From CAYQPF01 sp964419225 (GTDB lineage: Bacteria > Cloacimonadota > Cloacimonadia > Cloacimonadales > CAYQPF01): DNA of 31,054 bases. The stretch is from positions 1 through 31,054 of the forward strand of contig CAYQPF010000046.1 of assembly GCA_964419225.1 (NCBI GenBank), in the 5' to 3' direction. Position numbers and translations under genes: made by a program. Every line of letters starts with the position of its first letter. Within the stretch, counting starts at the first letter, position 1. Below the pieces are notes generated by a model. That model saw only the letters and a list, made by a program, of their open reading frames with translations. It was not told the origin of the DNA and ran no database searches. Shown here in pieces: positions 6,488 through 15,015 of the stretch.

Positions 6488-9361
6488 ATGAAAAACTTTT
6501 GTATTTCTCTTATTATGTTGTTTATTATGATCTCGGGATTATCCGCAATTGATTATAAAGTATATCGTACTAAAGACAGTAAAGAAATCCCCCTCGGTGT
6601 TATGAGTAAGGAACTACTCAAGTATAATGTTATGTTCTTTGGCGAATTACACGATGATATTTTACTGCATCAACTTGAAAAAGAATTACTATACTTATTA
6701 TATTTAAAGAACGAGAAAATAGCCGTATCCTTAGAAATGTTTGAAAGAGATGTCCAACCTGTCCTCAATGATTATTTAAAAGGGAAAATTACCGAAACAG
6801 AATTTCTGGAGAAATCCCGACCCTGGCCGAATTACCCTACCGATTATAAACCTCTGGTCGAATATGCCAAAGAAAAAAAACTGCCTGTTCTTGCCTCCAA
6901 TGTCCAGCGGAAATACGCATCTATGATAGCTAAACAGGGAAAAGATGCCCTCAAAGATTTATCTGCAACTGAAAAAGAGTACATCGCTAAGAATTTGGTG
7001 GTTTTGGATGATGACTATAAGATCAAATTCGGACAGACCATGTTCTCTAACATGGAATCAGCAAAGGGTTCTCCCATGCACTCTATGATAGATCTGCTTT
7101 ACGCTGCCCAATGCCTTAAAGATGATACCATGGCAGAAAGTATCAATAATTTTATCGAACAAAATAAGAATTATAAAGTCATCCATTATAACGGCAGTTT
7201 TCACAGTGATGCTCATTTAGGCACTTCTCAGAAATTAGCTCTATTAAATTCTGATTTAAAAATTGCTGTGATCGCACCGATCGCTGTCGAAGATTCAGCT
7301 TCTTTAGTATATAGCAACGATTACAAAACAGAAGGCGATTATGTAATAGTTTACCATCGCAAGACTGCCGAGACCGAAGTCGTAGAAAAGAAAATGCCTG
7401 CCCAAACCAATTCTATCCTATTCCATGATATTAAAATTGAACTCAACCCGAATGAGTCTTTTATAAAGGGCCAAGATCTGATTACCTTCGCCAGACCTGT
7501 CACTCAACAAGATACTCTATACTTATTAACCTCTGTTAAGGTGAGTAAAATATCAGACCCAATGGGTGATCTGGCATTCGTAACCTCCACTGTCGATCCT
7601 CTCATTCAGGGGATTTCTATCACTAATCCCCGCAAATCATCTAAAATCAAGTTAGAATACGCAGGAACTGTTTTCAATCAGGCCGAAGAAATCAACCTCA
7701 AGCAAACTCACCAATATTCATCAGGTATTATCTCAGGAGCTAAAGATTCCGGGATCTATCTTCCCCAAGCCAGCTGGTATCCGGCATTCGATGAAGGTTA
7801 TTTCAATTACCGGATTGAAGCAAGCTGTCCCGATAGTTTTGCCCTGATCACTTCCGGCCGTGAGTCATTCAGCCACACAAACAAAACAAATAACTATGTC
7901 TGGACCTCAGAACTGCCTGCCGATAATCTGACTCTCTGCGGTAACCGGTTTTATCTCAAAGAAATAATGGCAGATACTGTGAAACTCAGTGTTTATCTCC
8001 TCGAAGAAAACAAAGGCAGAGCTGATGTTTATCTTGATCAAATGAAAAAGAATTTTACTACTTATACAAAATTATTGGGCAAATATCCTTTCAGTTCCTT
8101 TTCTTTGGTGGAGAACTTTTTCTCTTCCGGTTTTGGCATGCCCAATTATACCTTAATCACCAAAGAAATTATCAAAATGCCGCAGATAACCAATTCACCC
8201 GGAGTTCTTGCTCATGAATTTGTCCATAACTGGTATGGAAATTCCATCTTTGTGGATAATACAAAAGGAAACTGGTGTGAAGCTCTGACTAATTTCTGTG
8301 CCAATTATTACTGGTATGAGACTCTCTCCGATGCAGAAAAAACCAGGGAATGGAGAGAAAAGAGTTTATACGATCTGAATCTGTTGAGTCCTGAAGCTAA
8401 CTATCCTCTGCGGGATTTTAAATACCAAAGAAACAGCGATGATGCTGTTATCGGTTATCAAAAAGGAGCATTTCTTTTCTATCAACTCTTTTTCCAGATG
8501 GGTGAAGATAAATTCTTCCAGGCATTGCATAAATTTAATGAAACTTATATGGGAAAAACAGCTTCCTGGGACGATCTGCAGGAAATTTTCCACCTTCCTC
8601 TTATAAAACAGGTTTTGAATGAAAAAGAACTTCCCGGCATCAATGCTTCCTATATCAAAACAAAAGAAGGAACCCAACTGACTATCATGCAGGATATCGT
8701 CTTCAATCAACTGCTGAAAGTCAGAATTGATTATGGTACAGAAAAAGAAGATAAATTTTATTTTCTGAAAGGAAAGAAATTAGAGATCAATCTGGAAACA
8801 AGAAAGATTGTGAATATAACAACAGATCCTGATTTCCAGTGCTTACGCAAGATCTCCAAATCTGAAATGCCTTTTTCCCTGGCCATAACTTTAGCCGACA
8901 ACCCCATCCTGATATACCCCGCCGGAAGCGAATTGGAAAGCAGGATCAAAATGCTTGCCGGAATGTTGAGCCAAAGCGGGTATTCTATAAAACTCGTCAG
9001 TTCCGACAGTTTAACCACAACTATGTTGGCTGAGAATAGTTTGTTTGTTTTTGGAAACTATCAGGAAAACAAACTGTTTACCAGAAAAGATATGCAAACA
9101 AATGCTCTGAAATACACTAAAGAAGGCTTTATTCTTAATAAAAAAATGTATAATTCTCCTTCTGCATCTTTACTATTGAGTTGTGAAAATCCCTGGAATA
9201 AACTTAAATATATGAGCATCTTCTCCTGGAACAATCCAAAAGAGATAACTTCCTTCCGCCGTTTGTTTCATTATCAGAATGATTCCTGGTTTATTTTCGA
9301 TAATCTGCTAAAAAAAGACACTTATTTGGAAAAAGGCAGTATTTTAAGAAAAAAAAATTGA
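6488..9361 (+). CDS. ChaN-type haem-binding domain fused to M1-like (gluzincin) peptidase, exported
   Basis: 957 aa. Residues 1-20 form a signal peptide (MKNFCISLIMLFIMISGLSA). Residues about 35-260 match ChaN/Tiki-type proteins: VMFFGELHDD, SLEMFERD, RPWPNYPTDYKPLVEYA and HYNGSFHSD. Residues about 310-740 are an M1-type peptidase: the beta N-domain, GFGMPNY (548-554) where M1 aminopeptidases have GAMEN, and the zinc site HEFVH at 576-580 followed after 18 residues by Glu 599 (HExxH-x18-E). Lack of GAMEN suggests the classic N-terminal recognition is altered, so endo- or specialised peptidase activity is possible. The C-terminal 150 residues are not recognised. Start: ATG with AGGGAG (6476-6481) just upstream. 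Likely periplasmic. A role in peptide scavenging or haem/iron handling is inference. Confidence 0.85.
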   Translation: MKNFCISLIMLFIMISGLSAIDYKVYRTKDSKEIPLGVMSKELLKYNVMFFGELHDDILLHQLEKELLYLLYLKNEKIAVSLEMFERDVQPVLNDYLKGKITETEFLEKSRPWPNYPTDYKPLVEYAKEKKLPVLASNVQRKYASMIAKQGKDALKDLSATEKEYIAKNLVVLDDDYKIKFGQTMFSNMESAKGSPMHSMIDLLYAAQCLKDDTMAESINNFIEQNKNYKVIHYNGSFHSDAHLGTSQKLALLNSDLKIAVIAPIAVEDSASLVYSNDYKTEGDYVIVYHRKTAETEVVEKKMPAQTNSILFHDIKIELNPNESFIKGQDLITFARPVTQQDTLYLLTSVKVSKISDPMGDLAFVTSTVDPLIQGISITNPRKSSKIKLEYAGTVFNQAEEINLKQTHQYSSGIISGAKDSGIYLPQASWYPAFDEGYFNYRIEASCPDSFALITSGRESFSHTNKTNNYVWTSELPADNLTLCGNRFYLKEIMADTVKLSVYLLEENKGRADVYLDQMKKNFTTYTKLLGKYPFSSFSLVENFFSSGFGMPNYTLITKEIIKMPQITNSPGVLAHEFVHNWYGNSIFVDNTKGNWCEALTNFCANYYWYETLSDAEKTREWREKSLYDLNLLSPEANYPLRDFKYQRNSDDAVIGYQKGAFLFYQLFFQMGEDKFFQALHKFNETYMGKTASWDDLQEIFHLPLIKQVLNEKELPGINASYIKTKEGTQLTIMQDIVFNQLLKVRIDYGTEKEDKFYFLKGKKLEINLETRKIVNITTDPDFQCLRKISKSEMPFSLAITLADNPILIYPAGSELESRIKMLAGMLSQSGYSIKLVSSDSLTTTMLAENSLFVFGNYQENKLFTRKDMQTNALKYTKEGFILNKKMYNSPSASLLLSCENPWNKLKYMSIFSWNNPKEITSFRRLFHYQNDSWFIFDNLLKKDTYLEKGSILRKKN

Positions 9362-9505
9362 AACATTCTTATTGATTAGGTGTTTAACAAGTATATTGTT
9401 GTGAATTAAGATGGGAATTTTTAAGTTGAGAGATATTTCTCTTGACTCATAAGGCTATTAAATAAAAAGAAATAGAAAGAAAATTCGCAAATAAAGGAGT
9501 AGTAA

Positions 9506-11599
9506 ATGTTAAAAAAGTTACAACTGTCCAAAGTTATAACCCTCTCCCTGGCATTCATACTAGTATTTAGTATGTTAAATGCAAAAACCAAAAAAGCTAA
9601 GAAAGAAAAAAAGGTTGCCCCCAAAGAAACTGTAGAGTTTACAATACCAGCTAAAGCAACCGACTCAATAATTTTGGTTGATTATGATGGTGGTAAGATC
9701 ACCAAAACACAGCTTGATGACAGAATCAACTCGATTCCTGCTATGTATCAATCCAAAGTTAAAACCACAGAAGGGCAAACGAAGTTACTGGAAAACATGA
9801 TTTATGAAGATCTTTTCTATATTGAAGGTCTTAAAATGGGACTTGATAAAGACCCTACTATTCAAAATACTATCAAAGCCGGATTGAAAAACATTTATGT
9901 GGATAATTATCTAAAAAGAGAAATTGAAGCTAAAATAGTAATTACCGACAAAGATAAGAGCGATTTTTATGATAAAAATAAAAAAATGTTCTTAACCAGA
10001 TCCAATACAACAATCAAGTACATCCAAGCTAAAAATGATTCCGCTGCTACTGCAATTTTAGCAGAATTAAAAGCAGGAAAGAGCTTTCATGATCTGATAA
10101 AAAAATATTCTATCGCAAATTCCAAGGATAAAGGCGGTAAAGTTACAGGAATCCGTAATACAGGCAATATCCCCGGAATCGGTAAAGATCCTCAACTTGA
10201 CAGTCTAATTGCTGCCACAGCCGTAGATACGATTAATTTTGTCGGACCAGTCAAAACTAAAACCGGTACCCATTTCTTCAAAGTAATGGACAGAGTTCCA
10301 GAGATTCAAAAAACTTTCAATGAAGTCAGCAGTGAAATTGAAAACAGACTCAGACCCGTTATGACTGCCAATTTATTAACCGATTTACTCGATAAAGAAT
10401 ATGTTAAATATAACGTAAAGATCAAAAAAGACGTTATCGATGCCTTAAAAGATCCAAATTATACTAAAGAAAATCAAGGCACACTAGTTGCCTCATCTGA
10501 TCTGCCCGAAGGAAATCTTACTGTTAAGCAGTTACAGGATCTTGCTAAACCCAGACAACAACAGGAAGAAATTGATTTTTCATCTCCTGATGTAAAAGTA
10601 AAACTGATCAAAGAATTCTATCAGACAGAAATCCTTTATGCTAATGCCCTCCAGGCAAACTATGAAAAATTACTGGAAACCAATCAGGAAGTAATAACCA
10701 CTAAGAGAAATGCAATTATTCGTGCAGCATATCAGAAACTGGTTGTGCAAGGTATTGAGATTAAAGATGAAGAAGTAAGAAATTATTATGAAGCTAACAA
10801 AAAAGATAAATTTGTCATCAAACCTACCCGTAAGATTCAGGCTTTCTATTATGACGCTAAAGATAAGAAAATAGCTGAAAAGGCACGTAAAGACTTACTC
10901 AAGTTTATCAAAAAGGGCCAGGAAGATAAAATTACTGAATTATACAGACTCTCTAAAGACGGTAATGTCAAGAAAGACGGTACTGGTACTATTGAAAATA
11001 TCTATAAAAACAACATCATTCCTCTGCATGGACAAGATTCCACATACTCACGGATAGTATGGTCATTGACTAAAAAAGATGAAGTAAGTGAAATCTTTAC
11101 TAACATTAAAGGCAATTTTACCATTATCAGATTCCTGGAAGAAAAAGCTGAGTCCATTAAACCTTTTGAAGAAGTTGAAAGAGGTATTAAAGGCAATCTG
11201 TCCAGCGAAAAAGTAGGCAAAAAATTCGAAGAATTTACCAAGCAACTGATGGAAAATTACCATGTAAAGAAGTATCTTGATAATCTCGCTACAAAAATGA
11301 CAGCCAAAGAACTCTTTGAACAAGCTGAAAATGCTCAAAAACAAACCAAATTTAAAGAAGCTGTTTATTACTACGATCAGATCATTAAAGATTTTGTTAA
11401 TGGACAAGATGATTACAAAGCTTGGTTTATGAAAGCTTTCATTATGGCAGAAGATATGAATCAGAAAGATGCTGCCATCAAATTGTTTGAAGAATTAAAA
11501 CAAAAATGGCCTAAAGGCGATATGAACGACTCCGCTGATTATATGGTTAAAACCATTAAAGGTGAAGAAGATCCTACAAAAACAATAAACGAAAAGTAA
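9506..11599 (+). CDS. SurA/PpiC-like periplasmic peptidyl-prolyl isomerase with C-terminal TPR-like tail
   Basis: 697 aa. The signal peptide (about 1-26, ending LNA) is followed by a Lys-rich linker (27-37). Residues about 48-150 resemble the SurA N-terminal chaperone domain (DYDGGKITKTQLDDRI, LLENMIYEDLFYIEG). A parvulin domain spans about 165-268 (KAGKSFHDLIKKYS, GPVKTKTGTHFFKVMDR). A second, more diverged parvulin-like unit is near 440-560. Residues about 595-690 form TPR-like helices (ELFEQAENAQKQTKFKEAVYYYDQII). Predicted role: folding of outer-membrane or secreted proteins in the periplasm, fitting the sorting-domain proteases on both sides. Start: ATG with AAAGGAG at 9493-9499. An intrinsic terminator follows directly at 11606. 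The TPR tail is beyond the usual SurA length (about 430 aa) and may dock to a partner. Confidence 0.85.
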   Translation: MLKKLQLSKVITLSLAFILVFSMLNAKTKKAKKEKKVAPKETVEFTIPAKATDSIILVDYDGGKITKTQLDDRINSIPAMYQSKVKTTEGQTKLLENMIYEDLFYIEGLKMGLDKDPTIQNTIKAGLKNIYVDNYLKREIEAKIVITDKDKSDFYDKNKKMFLTRSNTTIKYIQAKNDSAATAILAELKAGKSFHDLIKKYSIANSKDKGGKVTGIRNTGNIPGIGKDPQLDSLIAATAVDTINFVGPVKTKTGTHFFKVMDRVPEIQKTFNEVSSEIENRLRPVMTANLLTDLLDKEYVKYNVKIKKDVIDALKDPNYTKENQGTLVASSDLPEGNLTVKQLQDLAKPRQQQEEIDFSSPDVKVKLIKEFYQTEILYANALQANYEKLLETNQEVITTKRNAIIRAAYQKLVVQGIEIKDEEVRNYYEANKKDKFVIKPTRKIQAFYYDAKDKKIAEKARKDLLKFIKKGQEDKITELYRLSKDGNVKKDGTGTIENIYKNNIIPLHGQDSTYSRIVWSLTKKDEVSEIFTNIKGNFTIIRFLEEKAESIKPFEEVERGIKGNLSSEKVGKKFEEFTKQLMENYHVKKYLDNLATKMTAKELFEQAENAQKQTKFKEAVYYYDQIIKDFVNGQDDYKAWFMKAFIMAEDMNQKDAAIKLFEELKQKWPKGDMNDSADYMVKTIKGEEDPTKTINEK

Positions 11600-11605
11600 A
11601 ATATA

Positions 11606-11633
11606 AGCCCGGTTCGCCGGGCTTTTTTTTTTT
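11606..11633 (+). terminator. Intrinsic terminator after the isomerase gene
   Basis: Perfect 7-bp GC-rich stem AGCCCGG / CCGGGCT with a TTCG loop (613-616 of the 11 kb block), immediately followed by 11 T. It begins 7 nt after the stop codon. Confidence 0.93.
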
Positions 11634-11655
11634 GCACCGAAACCATCCTCCTGGG

Positions 11656-11781
11656 AGATGACGCAGCTTGCGTCATTAAAAGCCCAAGGAACAGTTCTGA
11701 CTGTTCCATGAATATCTGTTGTAGAACCAGCTTATTTAGACTGGTTCAGCGATAAGTCCTTGCCCTTAGAGAAGGGAAAGG
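11656..11781. repeat. Row of four hairpin repeats in the 11600-11962 intergenic region
   Basis: ATGACGCA-GCT-TGCGTCAT (11658-11676), GGAACAGT-TCTG-ACTGTTCC (11688-11707), GAACCAG/CTGGTTC with a 10-nt loop (11724-11747), and CCTTGCCCTT/AAGGGAAAGG (11758-11781). The third is an inverted relative of 5607-5626 and the fourth of 5792-5812. None has a T-tract. The rest of the gap (11782-11907) shows nothing further. Confidence 0.6.
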
Positions 11782-11907
11782 ATTTCGGATAGGGTTATAT
11801 TTATCAAAATTCCTTATTTCATTCTAAACTTAATGACCTTGGAAACAAGACTTACGTGTAGGACAACTCTTTCTCGATAGACATTTGCATGCTAATCCAG
11901 TTTATTC

Positions 11908-11935
11908 TTGACGATTAACCGGCAAATTATATATT
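11908..11935 (+). promoter_or_regulatory. Candidate sigma-70-like promoter of the lipoprotein-pgeF-fapA operon
   Basis: TTGACG (11908-11913), 16-bp spacer, TATATT (11930-11935). It is about 30 bp from the start codon and just upstream of the palindrome at 11937. Confidence 0.5.
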
Positions 11936-11936
11936 T

Positions 11937-11956
11937 CTCCAATAAAAATATTGGAG
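11937..11956 (+). promoter_or_regulatory. Perfect 20-bp palindrome covering the ribosome binding site (candidate operator or RNA hairpin)
   Basis: CTCCAATA (11937-11944), loop AAAA, TATTGGAG (11949-11956). The right arm contains the only Shine-Dalgarno (GGAG, 11953-11956) for the ATG at 11963. As DNA it lies at the expected transcription start, fitting a repressor site. As RNA it would hide the ribosome site, provided transcription starts at or before 11937. Confidence 0.5.
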
Positions 11957-11962
11957 TAAAAT

Positions 11963-12865
11963 ATGAGAAAATATATTCTGTCACTTATTGTACTGGTAGT
12001 ATTGTTATCCTGTTCAACCAATCCCAAAAGAATACGGGTAGGTCTGATCAAAGGTTCACCTGGCGAGATACCCTTTAAAGCCGCTTTAGATGCCGGTATT
12101 ATTGAAAAGAAAGACCTGCGCTTGAAATATTATAATACGGAAAATGATCTGGCTAAGGCTCTAAAAAAAGGCAGAGTCGATGTCGCAGCACTACCTATAT
12201 CCAAGATCATCCAGGAAATTGACGCCGGTCAGGATATCAAAGCTTTTTCTTCTTTGGTGAAGCAAAACGAAGGTCTTGTAGTCAGTAAAAACATTTATTC
12301 ATTGAAAGATCTGGCTTTCAGAAAGATTGGAGTCATAAACGGTTCTGTTTCAGATGTTTTATTAAGCTGGTTTATGGAACAGTATAACCTTACTTTAGAC
12401 ATCGTTAAATATGATGACAATCTGAAATTGAAAATGGATTTCGAGAATAAAAAAATTGACGGGATAACCGCCTCCATTCCCGAATTAATTAAATTCAATC
12501 CCGCCAATGCCTATGTTATGTTCTGGTACAGAGAGTTGTTCACGGACTATCCTTCCATTGATCTTTGTGCATCTACAAGCACAGTTTTCCAGAAAAAAGC
12601 ATTATTTATCAATTTACTGAACAATCTGGCCAAAGCCAATACTTATTTGAACAATAAAAAACCTTTCTATTTCAAAGAAATGGTTAAAAGTTACAATATC
12701 CAGGCTGCAAATATTCCACTGTTATATGATCAGGTACGTTTTGAATCCAAACAGTTAATTTATAACATGCTGTTTGTGGAAAAAGTGTCCAATGTGCTGT
12801 ATAAAAAAGGCTTATGCAAAAAAATGTATAAATATAATCAGATCTATTATGAGATAAAACAATGA
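11963..12865 (+). CDS. Solute-binding lipoprotein, NMT1/SsuA-like periplasmic binding fold
   Basis: 300 aa. A lipoprotein signal peptide with lipobox LLSC (Cys 17 is the lipidation site). The mature part follows the type II binding-protein plan: IRVGLIKG at the start, ALKKGRVDVAALPISKI (about 71-87), IGVINGSVSDVLLSWFM (about 122-138) and KIDGITASIPELIKF (about 160-174). These match the NMT1/THI5/SsuA group that binds small nitrogen- or sulfur-containing solutes; the ligand here is unknown. No permease or ATPase gene is adjacent, so it is an orphan subunit or a sensor-like protein. Its stop overlaps the pgeF-like start (ATGA), so the two are translationally coupled. Regulation probably involves the palindrome at 11937-11956. 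Confidence 0.75.
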   Translation: MRKYILSLIVLVVLLSCSTNPKRIRVGLIKGSPGEIPFKAALDAGIIEKKDLRLKYYNTENDLAKALKKGRVDVAALPISKIIQEIDAGQDIKAFSSLVKQNEGLVVSKNIYSLKDLAFRKIGVINGSVSDVLLSWFMEQYNLTLDIVKYDDNLKLKMDFENKKIDGITASIPELIKFNPANAYVMFWYRELFTDYPSIDLCASTSTVFQKKALFINLLNNLAKANTYLNNKKPFYFKEMVKSYNIQAANIPLLYDQVRFESKQLIYNMLFVEKVSNVLYKKGLCKKMYKYNQIYYEIKQ

Positions 12866-13554
12866 TGCAAATCATCAAGTTTCAGGGTGATAATAAAAAC
12901 GCTTATCGGGATCTTTTGGAAACAAAAGATGGTATCCTGATCGATGGTATTTTCATCAACCGTAAATTTCTGATCAGTTGTGAACAGGTACAGGGTTCTG
13001 ATGTGGCAGAAGTAGTTTTTGCTGATGCAGGGGCAGGCTTTTCTGCTGAAAAAGATCAGATCAAAGCTGTTGATGCTTTGGTATCCAATGCGAAAAATGT
13101 CTTCCTTATGGTTCGCACTGCCGACTGTACTCCGGTACTCCTGTTTGATCAGAAAAAACATTGCTTTGCTGCCATTCATTCCGGCAGAGAAGGAACCAGA
13201 GGAAATATCGTCGGTAAATCCATCGCCCTTATGATAAAACTGTATAACAGTGATCCGGTTGACTTAACTGCCTCAATCGGTCCCTCTATCTGTGTCGAGC
13301 ATTACGAAGTCGATGCTCTGACCTATGCCAGATTTGTTGAGGATACCAAGATTCCGCAAAAGCCAAATTATCTGGATATCCGCAAAGTAGTGAAAAGTCA
13401 ATTAATGACAGCCGGTGTTTTAGAAAATAATATTGATTCGATAGACCAATGCACCTATGAGAATAATTATTTCTCATATCGCAAAGACAAAACAAGAAAC
13501 AGACAGATCTCTATAATAGGAATTTATGATGGAACAATTGATATATCGAAATGA
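12862..13554 (+). CDS. pgeF: PgeF/YfiH-type (multicopper polyphenol oxidase / purine nucleosidase fold) protein
   Basis: 230 aa, in the usual range for the family. Recognisable blocks: RTADCTPVLLF (Cys 89), AAIHSGREGTRGN (His 106), ASIGPSICVEHYEV and CTYENNYFSYRKDKTRNRQ. In characterised YfiH/YlmD proteins the zinc is held by His, Cys, His. Here the first position (QVHG motif) reads EQVQG, with Gln 44 in place of His, and the HAGWRG block is HSGREG. Metal binding or activity may therefore be altered. Family activities described include purine nucleoside phosphorolysis and peptidoglycan amino-acid editing; which applies is unknown. ATG at 12862 overlaps the upstream stop by 4 nt (a second ATG is at 12865). 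The 3' end overlaps the fapA-like gene by 29 nt. Confidence 0.75.
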   Translation: MMQIIKFQGDNKNAYRDLLETKDGILIDGIFINRKFLISCEQVQGSDVAEVVFADAGAGFSAEKDQIKAVDALVSNAKNVFLMVRTADCTPVLLFDQKKHCFAAIHSGREGTRGNIVGKSIALMIKLYNSDPVDLTASIGPSICVEHYEVDALTYARFVEDTKIPQKPNYLDIRKVVKSQLMTAGVLENNIDSIDQCTYENNYFSYRKDKTRNRQISIIGIYDGTIDISK

Positions 13555-14848
13555 ATCGGATAGCTTAGTACTGGAAATAGCCGAAGATCGATTTTCAGCA
13601 ACCCTGACAATTAGTGATAATGATCAGGTGATTAATGAAAATGATTTACTGGAATTGTTCAAAACGGCCGGGATTAAATGTGGATTTGAGGAAGCAAAAG
13701 AATATTTGGTTGAAAAAGGTATAGAAAAAGAGCATAATACTCCTTTTTTAATAGCTTTGGGCAAGAAACCCAAAGAACCACAGGTGGAATTTTCTCTCCT
13801 CTTTAATGAGGATGAAACATATCAACCCGAACTAGAAACAGATTTCAAAGCCTTACAGTACTTTTTCAAGACCGATAAAGATAAACCATTGGCTCACCTT
13901 TTTATCACAATACCTGGCAAACCAGGTGTTAATATTTTTGAAGAAGATGTCCAAAGTGAATTTGATAATGAGCAGATTATTAACAATTTTCTAGGAGAGA
14001 ATGTCTATTTTTCTCCGGAACGCAGTCAGGTTTATTCTTCCTGTGCAGGTTATCCATACCTCGATCCTCAGGGTAAAGTGCATGTTAAATCAGATTTTAT
14101 TTTGCACGGTGACTTGGGTTTGAATTATGAGAATTTCGAGTTATTCGGTAATCTGATTGTTAATGGAAGTATCATGGAAAAATTATCCTTGAAGATCTTT
14201 GGTAATTTAACTATCCATGGCAATATTAATGATGCTACTGTGGAAGTGGAAGGCGATGTAATTGTCTATGGTGATGTCACAAATTGCCGTCAGGCCGGCA
14301 TAATTGCCACAGGTAATGTGCAGTTTGAATCCGCAGAAAATGCCAGAATCGTGACTTCCGGGCAGATCAAATTCAAGAAAAATGTCCATTTTTGTAGAAT
14401 GATAGCAGAACAAGGCATCTTTGGCAACGAAGAAACCAGTTCCATTGTGGGTGGTCTTACCCAGTGTGGAGAGAATATTGAAGTGGCTATCCTCGGCAGT
14501 TCTTCCGCGATCGGTACAGAAATTGAAATAACTATCAGCCCTTATGTTAAAGAAAAAATGCTGATATTGACTAAAAAAATGGTTAAACTTAAAGAAAATT
14601 ATGAAGCTAATCAGGATAAGATCCAGATCATTCAGGATGAACTACAGGGCTTTGAAAGTAAACTGGAGGAAAGTATCAACAAAGTTCTGATGTATCAGGA
14701 TCAATTACCCCGGCATATTCTGGCATATAGAAAAGCCTATCCGGGTACCTATGTGCGGATTCTCAAAAAATCCCAGACTATTCTCGAAGAAATAGAAAGG
14801 GTCTCCTATACTTTAATAGAAGGTGACCTGCTGATTGAAAGGTATTAG
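13526..14848 (+). CDS. FapA/DUF342-type polymer-like beta-helix protein
   Basis: 440 aa, cytoplasmic (no signal peptide). The N-terminal half (1-165) has a mixed alpha/beta region. Residues about 170-340 are a run of short beta-strands with repeating 'hGdl-vnGsi-GNLTIHGNI-VEGDVIVYGDV-ATGNV' turns, the FapA beta-helix pattern. Residues about 345-405 form a Lys/Glu-rich coiled coil (KEKMLILTKKMVKLKENY). FapA-type proteins are named from flagellar assembly, but many occur in organisms without flagella, and no flagellar gene is seen here. Start: ATG at 13526 (or 13529) with AGGA at 13517-13520, inside the end of the pgeF-like gene, so translation is coupled. Probably the last gene of the operon. 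Confidence 0.78.
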   Translation: MMEQLIYRNESDSLVLEIAEDRFSATLTISDNDQVINENDLLELFKTAGIKCGFEEAKEYLVEKGIEKEHNTPFLIALGKKPKEPQVEFSLLFNEDETYQPELETDFKALQYFFKTDKDKPLAHLFITIPGKPGVNIFEEDVQSEFDNEQIINNFLGENVYFSPERSQVYSSCAGYPYLDPQGKVHVKSDFILHGDLGLNYENFELFGNLIVNGSIMEKLSLKIFGNLTIHGNINDATVEVEGDVIVYGDVTNCRQAGIIATGNVQFESAENARIVTSGQIKFKKNVHFCRMIAEQGIFGNEETSSIVGGLTQCGENIEVAILGSSSAIGTEIEITISPYVKEKMLILTKKMVKLKENYEANQDKIQIIQDELQGFESKLEESINKVLMYQDQLPRHILAYRKAYPGTYVRILKKSQTILEEIERVSYTLIEGDLLIERY

Positions 14849-15015
14849 GATCATGTCAATCAGGAAATGACGGTTTGAAATGATAGCCTGCATTGTGTTA
14901 ATAACTAACAAGTCAATTCTCCTCTTGAGAGGAGTACGGCTTTAGCCGGGAGGTGTGTTGTGTCCATGTATTCTTCATTATTTTTCTATCAAACAAGTCT
15001 TGATATGGTATTAAT
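14849..15015. repeat. Intergenic hairpin repeat between fapA-like and glycosyltransferase genes
   Basis: Stem-loop CTCCTC-TTGA-GAGGAG at 14919-14934 followed by CGGCTTTAGCCG at 14938-14949. CGGCTTTAGCC recurs at 29878-29889. No terminator-type T-tract. Confidence 0.5.
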
